Shown: positions 47,146 through 60,065 of the stretch, in pieces | How positions within the stretch are numbered: the first letter of the stretch is position 1 | Layout: each line of letters opens with the position of its first letter | From: Sphagnum compactum | Lineage: Eukaryota; Bryophyta; Sphagnopsida; Sphagnales | Assembly: GCA_965153455.1 (NCBI GenBank) | Contig: OZ234502.1 | Span: 7,161,495 to 7,225,494, forward strand | Direction of reading: 5' to 3' | DNA length: 64,000 bases | Notes under the pieces: generated by a model | What the model saw: the letters and a program-made list of their open reading frames with translations, nothing else | Databases searched by the model: none | What the model was told of the DNA's origin: nothing | Position numbers and translations under genes: made by a program

Positions 47146-47570
47146 ATGTGCATGTGGTATTTGGTTCAAAATTGGAAAAAATCCGAGAAGCTTTTCGATA
47201 CTCTGTCTGATGAGGAGAAGAAACTGTGGCACTCCCATGACTACGAAGTCAAGGGTGGGATTCTCTTCATGCCGGGAGTTCCCAAAGCAATCGAGAGAAA
47301 AGAGCTTGAAGAGGTACAAATGTCTAGCATTTGAACCAGCTGAATTTCTTCACGAGTCGTGGAAAAAATCTTCTTCTGCAGTTGCTGAAAGTTCTTAGAC
47401 TTCGTTGCAATCCATGATCATCGAGCTTGAACTCAAACTCTCTTTCTCTATTTGTCTCTCTCTGTGGGAGTCTAAATTTGGGATATGGTCGATTTCTGTT
47501 TTGCTGCTGTAGATAGCCAAAACGTATGGGAAAGTGTTCCATTTTTGGCAGTTTGACAAGGGCGACATTT
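47146..47570 (+). pseudogene. Two-exon fragment of an oil-body-associated protein (DUF1264) gene
   Basis: Exon A, ending at 47313, encodes [20 protein letters not shown] followed by [20 protein letters not shown], matching the conserved DUF1264 core (EEKKLWHSH...EVK.G.L..PG.P). It ends at a good donor (GAAGAG|GTACAA). A T-rich intron of 199 bp ends TGCTGTAG at 47512, and exon B begins IAKTYGKVFHFWQFDKGD, the next conserved block (YGK.WH.WQ.D.GD). Phases agree. After that homology stops (terminator 47581 region). The N-terminal half and the last third of the usual protein of about 240 aa are absent, so this is a truncated remnant, although the retained part is unbroken. OBAPs bind seed or spore oil bodies. 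Confidence 0.65.
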
Positions 47571-50500
47571 TTATTTGCTCATCCTAAATGGCTATTACAT
47601 TTTCATATTTACTTTGGTTTTCCATATTCCTAATGCATTTGCTTATATAGTTTAGATTATCGAAATGAAACCAAACAATATGGGACAAAGATTTTAGTTT
47701 CCACCATGGGAAGACAAGCTTAACAACACACATAGGCCTATGTAACTAAAACCTTATAGAGCTTTCTCATTTCTTGTTTGATTTGAATGATGTAAAAAGC
47801 TATGGGAATGTTAAGGTAAGCTTTACATTATCTCTTTAAGCTCTAGAAGCAAAGGAGCAACACAAAAGAAACACAAAACATGTCAAAATCAGATAATGTG
47901 TTTATTCCAAAATTGACCCATTATTTTAAAATGTCATATCTTATTCATTTCTTATTCAATTTGAGTGATCTAAAGAGCTATGCGTGCACCAAGTTAAGCT
48001 TTACTATAGTTTTTTAAGCTTCAATTGCAAAGAACCAATGGAAAAGAACCACAAAAAACATGAATGTACTAAATTGGAATGTATGAATTAGGCCTATGAC
48101 TAAACACTTACCCACTTTCAATGCCCATATCTTCTTCATTTTTTATCTATTTTGAGGGTGAAAGCATGTTAAATGTACTTGGTAGTCTACTTGTCAAACT
48201 AACAAAAGGTAGAACCAAAACCCATCACAAAATTATTATACATGCAATCTTTTTAGTTAAATGATTATTAATAAAATATTTCTTCATTATTATGCATTAA
48301 TTTAAAAAATTCACATTGTAAAAGTAGGTTTTAAATATATTTTTCTAAATGTAAGTAAAAAAAAGTAGATGGGTTTTTTGGTGATGCCTTTCAATACACA
48401 ATGATCTTTAAGTTGTAACTTCATACATGTCTATTTCATTAATTTTTTTAATGAAAAAATATGCTTGAACATCATATTGACAAGTCAATTTCAAACATAT
48501 TTGTTGCTTACTTTTATCATTTAATAAATATTCAATTTTTTTATTATGTTTATAATAAACCCAATTAAAAGCACAATGGTTTGAAAATCAAATTCAAGTA
48601 AATTTTAATATACTTTCTGGTATTTTGATAAAAAATTGTTTCAATTGCTACTTCATTTTTATTCATCAATTTTTTTTGTATTCTTTACCATGCTTACACC
48701 CTTGAGCGATTTAAGTGACCATGCCTACTCCAAATTGAGCTCTAAAACACCATTTTGAACTTGAAAAAACAAAGGAAGGATGTATTAAGATTTAAAGTTC
48801 TTTAATAACTTGAGTGTATAGTGGTCAATTACTTTACCTCAATTGCAAACTATAATAACATAATTGCCACTCAATTAATTGCAACTAATTTACAACCTAA
48901 CTCTAGCTTAATTTAATTTAGACCTTAATTAATAGTTTACTTATTTTAAGTTTAGTTAATTATGTTTATTACTTGTAGAAAATATTCAACAAATTTTTTT
49001 AATTCCATAATTAATAATTGATTTAAAATATTCTAATAAAAAACTATTATTCATTCATTTATTTTAAAAGTATATTTATAAATATTTCATTAATATAATA
49101 AAATTATGTATCAATTTTAATAAAATTTATAAAAATGACATTAATAATACTATTGTAGCTAATGTAAGCTAAGTTGTTATTTAATTACTATATATTTGTA
49201 TTATCATTTAACTTGTAACAACTATTATAAATTAATATAATATATATTGAATAAAAATAAATTATTATTAAAATATTGAAATAAATATAATAGTGCTAAA
49301 AATTATATATTTTTTGAAATTATATAATCATGTATTAAATGTCCATAGTAACTATGCCTATTATTATTATTATGTAATATAAAATAAAATGATAATGAAT
49401 TAAATAACTTGAAAATATATTCAAACCAATAGTTAACATTAAATCAATTATTAAATTAATTCCAAATATTAACCTTAATTATGTTCATTAAATTTATAAA
49501 AATAACTATCATTACATGTGTTGAACATTGTTAGCTAGAAAAAGATTTGTAGATAAGTTTTGAACAAAACTAATAGTACAAGGTAGAATAGGTGGTTAAA
49601 TAAATAAGTAGCCAAAATTTGAATTTAGGAGGAAAAAATAATTGTTTATTTCATCTAATACTTCCTATTTATTAACAAAACAAAAGAATATTAACGTATA
49701 TATGAACATTGGTACTTACATTGGACAACTTTTTGGTTTGGGACATGTTTTTGTGTTTGTTTCCTTCAATTAGGAAGAAGAGGAAGCCCTTTGTTTATGA
49801 AGTAAAATAATAAAATTATTGCAATATATTGGAATACTTTGATAAGGGACATAAACAAACTACCCCACATAATTTGTTGAAGAATAACATCAAAATCTAT
49901 TCAATTTCTTATGCTTTTAAATCAATTTCAATATCAAGGTAATAGAAAACCCCTCTAACAAACATATTAGTTTAACTAATATTTTAAACTTGTATTTTAA
50001 TTTTTATATTATTATTATTATTATTATCATCATAAATTTAATTTATTATCTAAATGAAAAAATTGCATCTTACAAAAATTTGATTTTTACAAATAAAATT
50101 TACATGTAATTTCAATTTAAATAATTTTGATAAAATTTTGAACAAATATAACTTAGTTATCATATGTATAAAAATGAATAAACATTAGAGTTCCACAAAA
50201 ATATTAATTATCTATCATCACTTCATATATTGAAAACCAAATTTGATTTACACAAAAATAGAAATAACATATATTGAACATATTATGCATTATTATCAAC
50301 TTATATTTCAAATTTTTGTTAATTTTATTTCGGAATTGAATACTATTGTTTGAATGCATTAAAAAAATTTACATCAAACATAACCATTCACTTTTACAAA
50401 TAAAAATTACATGTATTTTAATGTTTAATGAATTTGGATCATAATTTTAAAAAAATATTAAGCTATCACATGAAAAAAAAAGAATGAACATTAAAATTTC

Positions 50501-51234
50501 ACAATTTGATTATCATCAATTATATATCATAAAATAAATTTGATCTACATAAAAATCAAATACTACATGTATGAAAATATACAAGATTAAATTACTAATT
50601 TATATTCAACAAAATTTATTCAAAATTTATATGCATCACAAAAATCGTGTCATACATAACTATTCATTTATACAAATAAATTTTCATGTAATTTAATGTT
50701 ATCAAAATTTAGCATAAATATTAACATATATGATATGTATAAAGGCAAAGTCACCTATTAGTTGTTAGTCAATTGAGTTGAAAGATAGTTGCAACAAAGT
50801 TGCAAATGAAATTACATTTTATCCATCCTTTAATACATTTTATCATCCATGCATGTGTTGATGGTGTCACCAAAATAGTTGAACATTGGTTAATGTCTTG
50901 ACTATGTGTCAACTAAAGAACTTTAAATGTTAAGAATATTTCAAGAATGACCTTTTAGTCAAGACATGTTTTTCAATGTTTACCAATGTAGTAGGCATTT
51001 CAACTTATGAACATTATCGATGCCAAGAATATTCAATGGAATATGTAGCAAAACACCACCTAGTTGAAAATTGCTTTCAACTATATACCACTTTAGCTGA
51101 TGAGTCGATTTCATTGGTAATTGCCACTATTCAATTTTTAAATAATTTTTTTTTAGTTGCAACATAGTTGCAAATCGCATTTAATTGAAAACATTTTGGT
51201 TAGAAAAGAAGGGTTTTCTATTAGTGAAGCCATA
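47571..51234. other. Very AT-rich intergenic stretch
   Basis: No genes. 48230-50740 is among the most AT-rich DNA in the window. Two related blocks, 'agttgcaacaaagttgcaaat' at 50773 and 'agttgcaacatagttgcaaat' at 51155, may be subterminal repeats of a small element whose right end is the CACTAATAG complement at 51226. Confidence 0.5.
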
Positions 51235-52690
51235 CCTGGGATAATCATGAACTGTCCACATGACCATTGCCCATAAGCTGAACATCTTGTCATTTAGTGG
51301 TTTAGAGAAGTCATATGCTAGACACATGGTTGCCATAACTCTTGAAATTGTTCAATTGATGGTTGTAGGTACACATCAATGTTTTTGGACTTCACTTGTT
51401 GCTTGCCTAGAATGAGCAATGCTAGGGGCATGAAAACCCATTTGGTTACCATCCATGGTGGTAAGTTGTACATCAATAGTACAACCGGCCATGTGGACCA
51501 CATGCATAGTTGTTCTGAAAATGGGTTAAATCCATCAATTGACAACCCAAACCAAATGTTCTTTGGCTCATTTACAAAGTTGGGCCACATGTTGTCAATG
51601 TGTTTCCATGCATTGGAATCTGCCACATGCCTTACAAGACCATCCCCACTCTTGTTTTCATTATGCCATACCAATAGTTTGGATATGGCGGGTGAACAAA
51701 AAAATCGTTGCAAGCAGGGTATGATCAGAAAATGTTCTAAAACTTTCAACGAGAATTGTGTCTACCCAACTTGCTTGTATTGAGGTAGACCACACTTTGG
51801 GTAGTCTTGAAGGTTGGCATACGCACCCCTATACAAGACACAACCCATGCTACAAGCATGTATGGTCTTGTACTCCAAGCTCATCTTATGAGTAAGGCTC
51901 TTTGCTTGATACATGTTAGGTGGCAAGCAATTCCCAACTGGAAGGATGTACTTGTGCAATAAGGACATAAATTCATCCGCAAATTTATTTGTGCACCCAT
52001 GAATTGTGCAAATATTCATTAATGTCGAAGTTGCCAACAATTGGGAACATCAAACCCCTAGAAAAAGTGGTTGACAAGCTTCATTCAATTGAAGAACACT
52101 TGGAACCCCATAGTAATGGTCTTTTCCATGCGAAGGTTCACCCATACCATCAATGTTCCGGTTTGCATGATCAACTAGCACATTCTCAAATAGGGCTTCT
52201 ACATTATCCCCATTACCTGAATTACCTTCTTCCATGCTTTGTGATTCAACTCCCATTTCATCTACCATGGCACATGCTTGTTGTAGGGCATTTGTAACAT
52301 CTTCTTCAAGTTGCATAGAGGTGCCAACATTAGGAGCATCATTTTCTTACTCAAGATGTACATCATCGTGCCCATCTTGTAGTGGACCTGCACCATCCAT
52401 TGCACTTGTAGTTGGTGCAATAAAGGCATCTTGAAGCATGTCCTCCAACTGTAATTCTTGGTCCATGTCATCATCATTTGGACCAAGAATGTGTTGTGGC
52501 CTACATGTAGCCTCCCATTCATCATCTGATTCGTCTTTTTCTCCTGGCCCTATCCAAGCATGCATGTATTTATTTCAACCATGACGAAAGAAATGTTTTT
52601 CATCGTTGAAATAAGTATGCCTTTCTGAGCCCCCTTGCAAAGAACACATGGACACCTCATGCACATTAGTCCATATTCTTGTGCCTATTG
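51235..52690 (-). pseudogene. CACTA (En/Spm) tnp2 transposase remnant
   Basis: Minus strand. 52565 to 51318 is a single reading frame interrupted by only four in-frame stops (52347, 52050, 51762, 51318). It starts with an acidic region (GPGEKDESDDEWE) and continues with the tnp2 hallmarks: ICTIHGCTNKFADEFMSLLH, YKTIHACSMGCVLYRG, CGLPQYKQVG, SGDGLVRHVADSNAWKHID, LSIDGFNPF, STWPVVLLMYNLPPW, NIDVYLQPSIEQFQELW. After 51318 a frame change continues the domain as DKMFSLWAMVMWTVHDYPRYG. Upstream, another frame gives CPCVLCKG, the zinc-binding start of the transposase-associated domain (about 52690-52640). The C-terminal half is missing, cut at about 51228. Inactive, but enough to identify a CACTA master of some past activity. 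Confidence 0.88.
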
Positions 52691-53932
52691 CTGTTCTTTG
52701 CACCACAACTTATCATCTCTTCATTATTGTCTTAAAGGATCATCTAAGGGTAGTTGATGTCCAGGCTCCATTTGATAGGCTACCTCATGAAAACCTACTA
52801 GGCTAGTCGTTGAAATTACTATGAAAGTTGGGATAAAGTGGAAAATTTTGGGTTGTAACTAACCTATAGTAAGCAAACAGTTGAGATTTTGACTTTTGTA
52901 ATTAGTGGAATATGAGATGCGGGGTTACATGGTTTGTCTACCACCCTCCCATGGGTCCTTACTTTTGTTATGTGTTTATATTGCGCACATAGATTTAGGT
53001 CCAATCATAGCCCCCCCCTATAAATTCTATATTCATTTGCAATACATAACATTGATCACCAATATAATAATTACAAACATGGCAATGAAAACTAGTTTTC
53101 ATTATTTTTTCCACTTGCAAGCTAATGAAACAACATAGTGTTAGGAAGCAATTATATATATGTATTAGGAGTATAATTTGGTTCAAAGTCATAACTATAG
53201 CCAAAAAATATATAGATACATAGACCTTCTACACATGTATTGAATATCTAGGACATCTAGTGGGGAGACCATAGCCTAACAAAGAACTTGTAGGATAATT
53301 TCTTGGATTAATCAATGTGGATGAGAAAAAAACATGCAATATGTATTAGAATGCTTATAATGGTTTGCAAACTAGATTTTACCTACTCAAGCACAACTTC
53401 CCCCATTCATAGCAGGCCAATGAATGTGATCATAGAGATCTGACACGTCGTTTTACATTGAACAATGACACAATGTCCTAGCCCCAAGCTTTGTCAACCC
53501 CTATATTCCACATAACAATAGGCCCCACATTCCCTATTAGATTATAATTAGAAAAAATGCATGGCATTTTCCTTTGTAACCATGTTCATATTTCTTTCTG
53601 AAGGCACATGCTAACTAGTAACCTATGAAACATTAATTAGTTTACCAATATGGTGCAATCTTTTCATGCATTAAATATGATATTGGGCCTTTTGCACAAG
53701 TAAATGTAGTTTGTGACTTGCTCTATGACTTGCATTACAAATATGAACTCAATATTTTGTTATTAAACTAATGGATACACATGCTGCCAGCTGAACACAC
53801 AAGCAGTTAGGAAATTATTTTACATGTATAATCATTATCATATTTATGTATTGATGCATAATGGACTATATGGGCACAATTTTGCATTGCCATGTTGAAT
53901 TAGACACGAACTACAATTGAAGTATAGTGTTT
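52691..53932. other. Intergenic, AT-rich
   Basis: No gene recognised. A run of C (53010-53018) is the only notable feature. Confidence 0.4.
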
Positions 53933-55825
53933 CACTACTACAAAATTGGGGTGCAATTCATTCGCCTAAATCACTATGGGACCTTAAAAGTGAAATAAGT
54001 TCATTACACTTTTAGTGACTTCGCCTTGGTTAAAGTTATTTCATTATAATAATCATTATGTAAACATCGTGTTTCACTACTAGTTAACATAATTCAATAA
54101 TATAATTTATGGTGATAAATATGTTTATTTCTATGTTGTTTTAAATACCCTATATATGTTACTTTATGATATATCTTATATTATTTTAAGCTACCTTAAT
54201 TAGTATAACTTATACCCTACGTTATTATAAGTTATTATACCTTAAGGTATCCTAACTAGCTTATTATAGGCTTTTAAGTTATTTTCAATTAAATTATTCA
54301 ACTAACCTTAGGATATACCTTACGTTATTTTATTTTAAATGAATATATGTTAATTCAAGCTATACTTTAAGTTATTCAAGGTCATTCTACTTTATGTTAT
54401 TATAAGTTATTTTATCCTAGGTATAATAATTTAAAATAATATAAAATATAATATAATGACCTAAGGTAAAATAACCTAGAATAATCAATAATAGCCTATG
54501 ACAATATAACCTAGAATATCCAATAATAAGTTATAATAAAATAATCACCAATAGTCGTAACATAACATAAAATAACCAACAATAATTTATAATACAATAG
54601 CCACCAATAAAGTAGCCACCAATAACCATCAATAAAATAACCATCAATAACCATCAATAAAATAACCATCAATAACCATTAATAAAATAACCACTAATAA
54701 AATAGCCACTACTAACCACCAATAGCCATTAATAAAATATCCACTAATAGCCATTAATAGAATAGTCACCAATAGCCATTAATAAAATAACCATTAATAG
54801 CCACGAATATAATAGTCACCAGTAGCCATTAATAAAATAACCATTAATAGTCACCAATAGAATAATCACTAATAGCCATTAATAAAATATTTACTAATAG
54901 CCACCAATAAAATAACCACCAATGGCTTATAAAGAACAACCAATAGCCATTAATAACCATATATTAAAATTGTTAAGAATTGCCAAAAATAGCATAAGAT
55001 GAAATAACTTTCAATAACCAAAAGTAACCAACAATAGCCTCACATAGTCAAAAATAGCTTAAGATGAAATAATTTAAAATAGCTAAAAATAAAAAACCTA
55101 CAATAGCCAAAAAGAAAATAGAATAACCAAAAATAATTTATAATAACAAAAAATAACCTAAGGTGAAATAAGCTGAAATAGCCAAAAATAACTTAGAATA
55201 ACCAAAAATAGCCTAAGGTGAAATAACAAAAAAAATTAAAAGTAATTGAGAATAACCATAAATAACTACAAATAATTTAGGGTGAAATAATTTAAATTAA
55301 TGAAAAATAGACCTATAATAGTTGATAGTAGCTTAACATAGGTAGTATTATTATATTAACAAAAACTTTATCCATTAATTAAACAATTTCAGAAGAATGG
55401 TCATTGAAATGTTATTGAATAATGATATTAAAAAAAAAAATTATTCAAACGATTTTATAGTTTCGAAAGGAAATAAATGTAATTATGTACATTATTGAAA
55501 TTTTTAAAAAGTAAACTTGAATCATTTCATTTGTACAAAATCTCAATAAAATATGAATTTTCAAAGTTTATGTTTTTATAATGTTTAAAATGAAATATTT
55601 GATAAATAGAATGCAATGTAATATATTATCACAACAAGTATGGTGGGTTGATGATAGGGTTGTTTACCTCCATTCTAAAGGTCAAAGGATCAAACCTCAT
55701 AAGTGGTGTGTACATGTAGTCCTCATTCACTAAGGGGTTAACCAGTTTCACCATGTTAAAAATGTCCAAATTCACTCAAAATCTAGTGAAACCCAGAGTG
55801 AACTAGGATGCATTTTGGTGTAGTG
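53933..55825. mobile_element. Non-autonomous CACTA element (1893 bp) with TTT target duplication
   Basis: Left end CACTACTACAAAAT; complement of right end CACTACACCAAAAT (12 of 14). TTT flanks both sides (53930-53932, 55826-55828). The left subterminal part repeats 'aaagtgaaataagttcatta' and 'gtttcactactagtta' phrases; the right repeats 'ttcactcaaaatctagtgaaa'. The interior is a tandem array (next entry). There is no transposase frame. The first 250 bp recur at 63748-64000, so this is a family with at least two members here. Confidence 0.85.
54150..55330. repeat. Foldback AT array inside the CACTA element
   Basis: The left part (about 54150-54420) uses GTTATTATAAGTTATT and CCTTAGGATATACC phrases; from 54450 on the same words appear in complement (AAAATAACCTA, AATAACC), so the interior can fold back on itself. 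54560-54920 is a degenerate tandem of AATAACCACC/AATAGCCATTAATAAA units of about 15-30 bp. 54980-55300 continues with AAAATAACCTAAGGTGAAAT units. Confidence 0.75.
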
Positions 55826-58800
55826 TTTCCTCCCTTGGCCCAACCAAAAAGCCATCCTATACATGTTCCTATGGCACATTTTATCATTATTCTTAGATGC
55901 CCAAATCCATATCCATAATAAGTACATCAATTTTTCATGGTGCCTTTAACTACAACATATTTTAGATCCAAACTCAAAATCATGGACATGTGTAAGGGGT
56001 AAGGGAAGGAATGTACACTTTGTTCTCTTGTTGGCATATCCTTCACATTTTTCCATTAATTGGTTGCCTTTTTCAGATTTGCACTTGTATGAAGGTGGCC
56101 CTTGATCAACCCACCTTCTATTGGCAATGCTCTTAAATGCAGTTGCTTTCTTGTAATTGGTTCAAATAGGTACCGTATGGAGTGGATACACCACAAACAA
56201 CCTACAACACAATCTTACCACAAAACTTAGGTTTTGTTTGCCCATTCAAGTTCAATTTTATCTTTATCAAAATTTGAAGAGTTTTTTATTGGTGACAGTT
56301 TAGCATGGAAGGAAATCCAACAAGCCTTAGTCCTCTTGTCAACCAAGTTTGGCTTCTGACATGCTTTGGTTTGCCTTCTAGTTTTCACCTACCACAAACT
56401 AGGAGGTGTAGACATTGACATACCTACTTTGCTATAATGCACATTCCTCCTATCTTGAATGAAATCCACCCACAAAGTTCTTCCCTCAAATTTTTGAAGA
56501 ATCGAAAATCTAAGTAGGTTGGCAACATTAGGTAAATACTAACTCCTCCCTTCATAATCCAAGCAAAACTTTCAATGTTGCAACTTCTTAGTTTTTTTAC
56601 AACCATTGACATACCTATGCTTTGCAGCAGTGCGTGTTCTTTCGATCTTACGGTATGTGATCTAAAGCATGCAGTCATTGCATGTTCCTGAAATCTTATA
56701 GTGTGCGATCTAAAGCATGAAGGACAATTTCAAATTTCATGAAATTGATCGGTAGCACTAGCAAATACTAGCTCTGATTTTCATCGTGTAAACATATATA
56801 TCCCCACTCCAACGTTGTCTTCTTTGTGGTCACAAAATTGTGTCAAGGGCGCTTGCATACTTGAAGATGCTACAAGCTACTTGAGCCATTACTAGGGTGG
56901 TGTTGTGGTTGGTAACCACCCAACACTTGGATCGCGATGGTATTCGTTAGTCACTAATTACAAAGGCTCATGAATGGTTTTATAGACGAAGCCAGTTACA
57001 AAATGTCATAATCCGTCCAATTGGAATGGATGAACGTCACTATTAGTAATGTTAGTGAATTGTTTCGTCCCTATTACATAGCTTTTGCATGTACTCACTT
57101 TTTATGCCTACTACACATATGGGATCACCACCTTTTTCAATTATACTAGTTTTAGATTTTTTCACACATTTTCGTTTGTATGTAACATCATTTTGGGCAT
57201 TATCATGCATGTTTTTTCCATATCCCAGTGTTTTATGGTGTAGTTGAATGTGTTGTAAATTTGGACAACATCATCATATAGGTGATTTGGTCACTATGGT
57301 TGTTGGGACATGGATGTGGCATGGCTAATTTAGAATTTTTCAGATGAATGAAACTTATTATCTTCGATGATTTTCCATTGGAATCACATGCCACACTTAT
57401 CGAGCAGAAGACTTGGAAGTTGTAGCCCCTCAACATTCATTTGATCAAGAAAGAGGTTAGTTTTGCAATGTTATGCCAATTATTTTGCAATTTGAGGCTA
57501 CAAGCATTTGTTTTGAATGAAGTATATGGGTTTTGTTGTATTGCTTAAGATTTTAGCTCGTTGCGGGAAAGTCTGCATTTAGTCAGCAATGGTCATCAAT
57601 TATCATATGGCTTGGTTACAACTTCAGATGGACATGGAAAATTAGGCATAACACTTTGTTGAGACATAAACCTTAAACTCTTGCCAAGCTTCCGTCACAA
57701 ACCTTTTTGCAAAAAACTTGACATGTTCATGCTATTTCCAACTAACAAATGTTGACCTAAAAATCAATGGCACATGTGAAAGGGCTTCCATGTTCATGGG
57801 AGCTGCAATCCTCACAGCTTGTCCATGCCCAGGTCCATTGTGTTGACATTTTAATTGCAATGTTATTGGAAATGCTTTCTTGACATGTAGATTATTGGCC
57901 AACTACATCCTAAAATCATGTTATTCATATTTTGGCATTGATTTGTGATGTTGTGCAGGACTACTAACAAGCATACAATTGGGGTCACACCACACCTAGG
58001 GTCATGGGTTGAGGATGACATATCATAGCTGATAAATTTTGGATGGATCCAACATACCATAATCACACATGCAATGATTACATCTATGAGGCTTGTGCTT
58101 CCTTGAAGTGGGTGTAAAATCTTCAATGCAAATACCGCTTAAACTTCAAAGGCACCTATGGCCCAAATTTTGCAATGAGGATAAGATGGAAAAAATGCTT
58201 GTCTTTTTGCATACATCCATGTTGCTGGTTTAATTTGGTTGTGCAATTGCATGTGTTGAAAACCACAACCCTGCACACACAAAGGCTTTTGCTTGGACAT
58301 TCAATTGCTTCCTAGGTTTCTACCTTCATATGGGTTCTTTTCAAGCATCATTTTTTGTATTGTCTTTGGCATGTGGATTAGGTGCTTAAAAGGTTTTACT
58401 CAAGCATTCAAGGGCTACCTAGGTCATAACCTTCACTTGGGTTTTTTTAAACATAAGTTTTTTGCTGTCTTTAGCTTGTGGATTGGGTGCAAGTAATACA
58501 TCCCCATAGCTTCTCATAGTGTAAACATAATCTTGTTGGGGGTAGAATGTAGGTCTAGTGATGATGTTCTACTATTGTACCATTATTCTTCAAAAATAAA
58601 TTTATTTGAGTTTGAATGTTTATATTATTCATGTTACTTCTACATTTTTTTTATGCCTCTTTTCCCAACAATTTAGCATGAGATTGGAAGAGGCTACTAT
58701 ATAGTGCATCTACATAATGACAAGCCTTGTATGCAACCACTTCCTTTTAATCCATGCTCTTTTCTTTTATTATAATGATATGTGGAAGTTTGATGGTCCT

Positions 58801-60065
58801 TTGCAACTGCACAAAGCCATCTAGCATTTTAGTGTCTTCCAATTAGGTCATTAATATTGGATTCTATGTCACTGTGAAGCTTGTGATATGTATCAATTTG
58901 TTGCAATATATTTGTAATGGACTCAAGTCCAACAATGATTAAATTGAATGAACTGCCATGGATAAGCAAAGATGGTCCCTTTTCTAATTTTGCATCATCA
59001 TTGAATGCCAATGATTAAGGAGTATTAGCATTCAAGGCCCACAAACTCTAGAGAAGCATTGAGATATGTTAGTTGCAAGATTATGAGTTGTAGATTGGAC
59101 ATCTTTAGCTTGTTGAACTTGTGCACATCTTGAGCCAATCCTCTTACAAAATGCAGGACATCTGGCATTGCACGAACCTAAGAATGAAATAAAAGTTAGG
59201 TTGCATTTTTTCTTGTTCTTGGACCTTCAAGGTTAGTCCCATTTCCATGGTTCTTGTTTGTGTGGATGTTTTATCTTCTTTAAACAATAGTCAATTGCTT
59301 GTTTGCACCCAACCTTGTTATCATGATGCAATGTGATGCTTCAACCTCAAGTCAATTGTTTGAACTATTTATGTAGCAAATCTCATACACATTCAATCAA
59401 CTTGTGACATATCTCCATTTTTTATGGTAATCACAAATATGTCAAAAATGGTTGAAATCAATGTAGTCAAGTTGCATCCAACCTCTGGTTAATTCAATTT
59501 CAACAAATGCATATAAGCCAAACATCATGGACTTAGTGTGGAAAACCCATAAGAGACCCTTGTTGCTTGGAAACAATTGGTATTTATATTTTTGTAGTTC
59601 AAACACTCATTAGTTGTGAATAATTCAATTATGCCCTACCAATGTATACATGGTGCGGGCAATAAAATGACAAATGGAAAGGAGTGGAACCTTTTATTAT
59701 AGAAAACATTAATTAAAGTGATTTGTTTTTAAATTGTTGCTTTGATGGATATTTGTGGTAGGTGCAGGTGGTTCACTTAACACTCAATTCCATTAAGTAA
59801 TTAAATATGCCAACCATAGGCCATAAGTTGATAGCATCTTTTGTTCCTTTTTCAACAACATTCAGAGTGCAAATGGACCTTAGTTAGTCATTGTCTATTA
59901 GTAGCATACTTTCAAGCCCACAAGAAACTTAAAAAAATATTCATGAAACAATCAAGAAACACCTTTTGGATTTTGGACATGCTGGTTCATTTTTTGGACG
60001 AGTCCAACTTGCCAATCCTATATAGGAAAGTAAGGATGTCAAAATTTTCATGTCCAACCTAAATA
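55826..60065. other. Intergenic, no recognised gene
   Basis: Short open frames on both strands. On the minus strand near 56260-56090 pieces such as NGQTKPKFCGKIV and LRALPIEGGLIKGHLHT faintly recall a BED zinc finger of hAT transposases, but the Cys/His spacing is not complete and I do not call it. Nothing else recognised. Confidence 0.35.

Noticed and set aside
56090-56400. BED zinc finger / hAT transposase piece
   Set aside because: Only a loose resemblance (KFCGKIV); the Cys and His spacing of a BED finger is not completed in any single frame.
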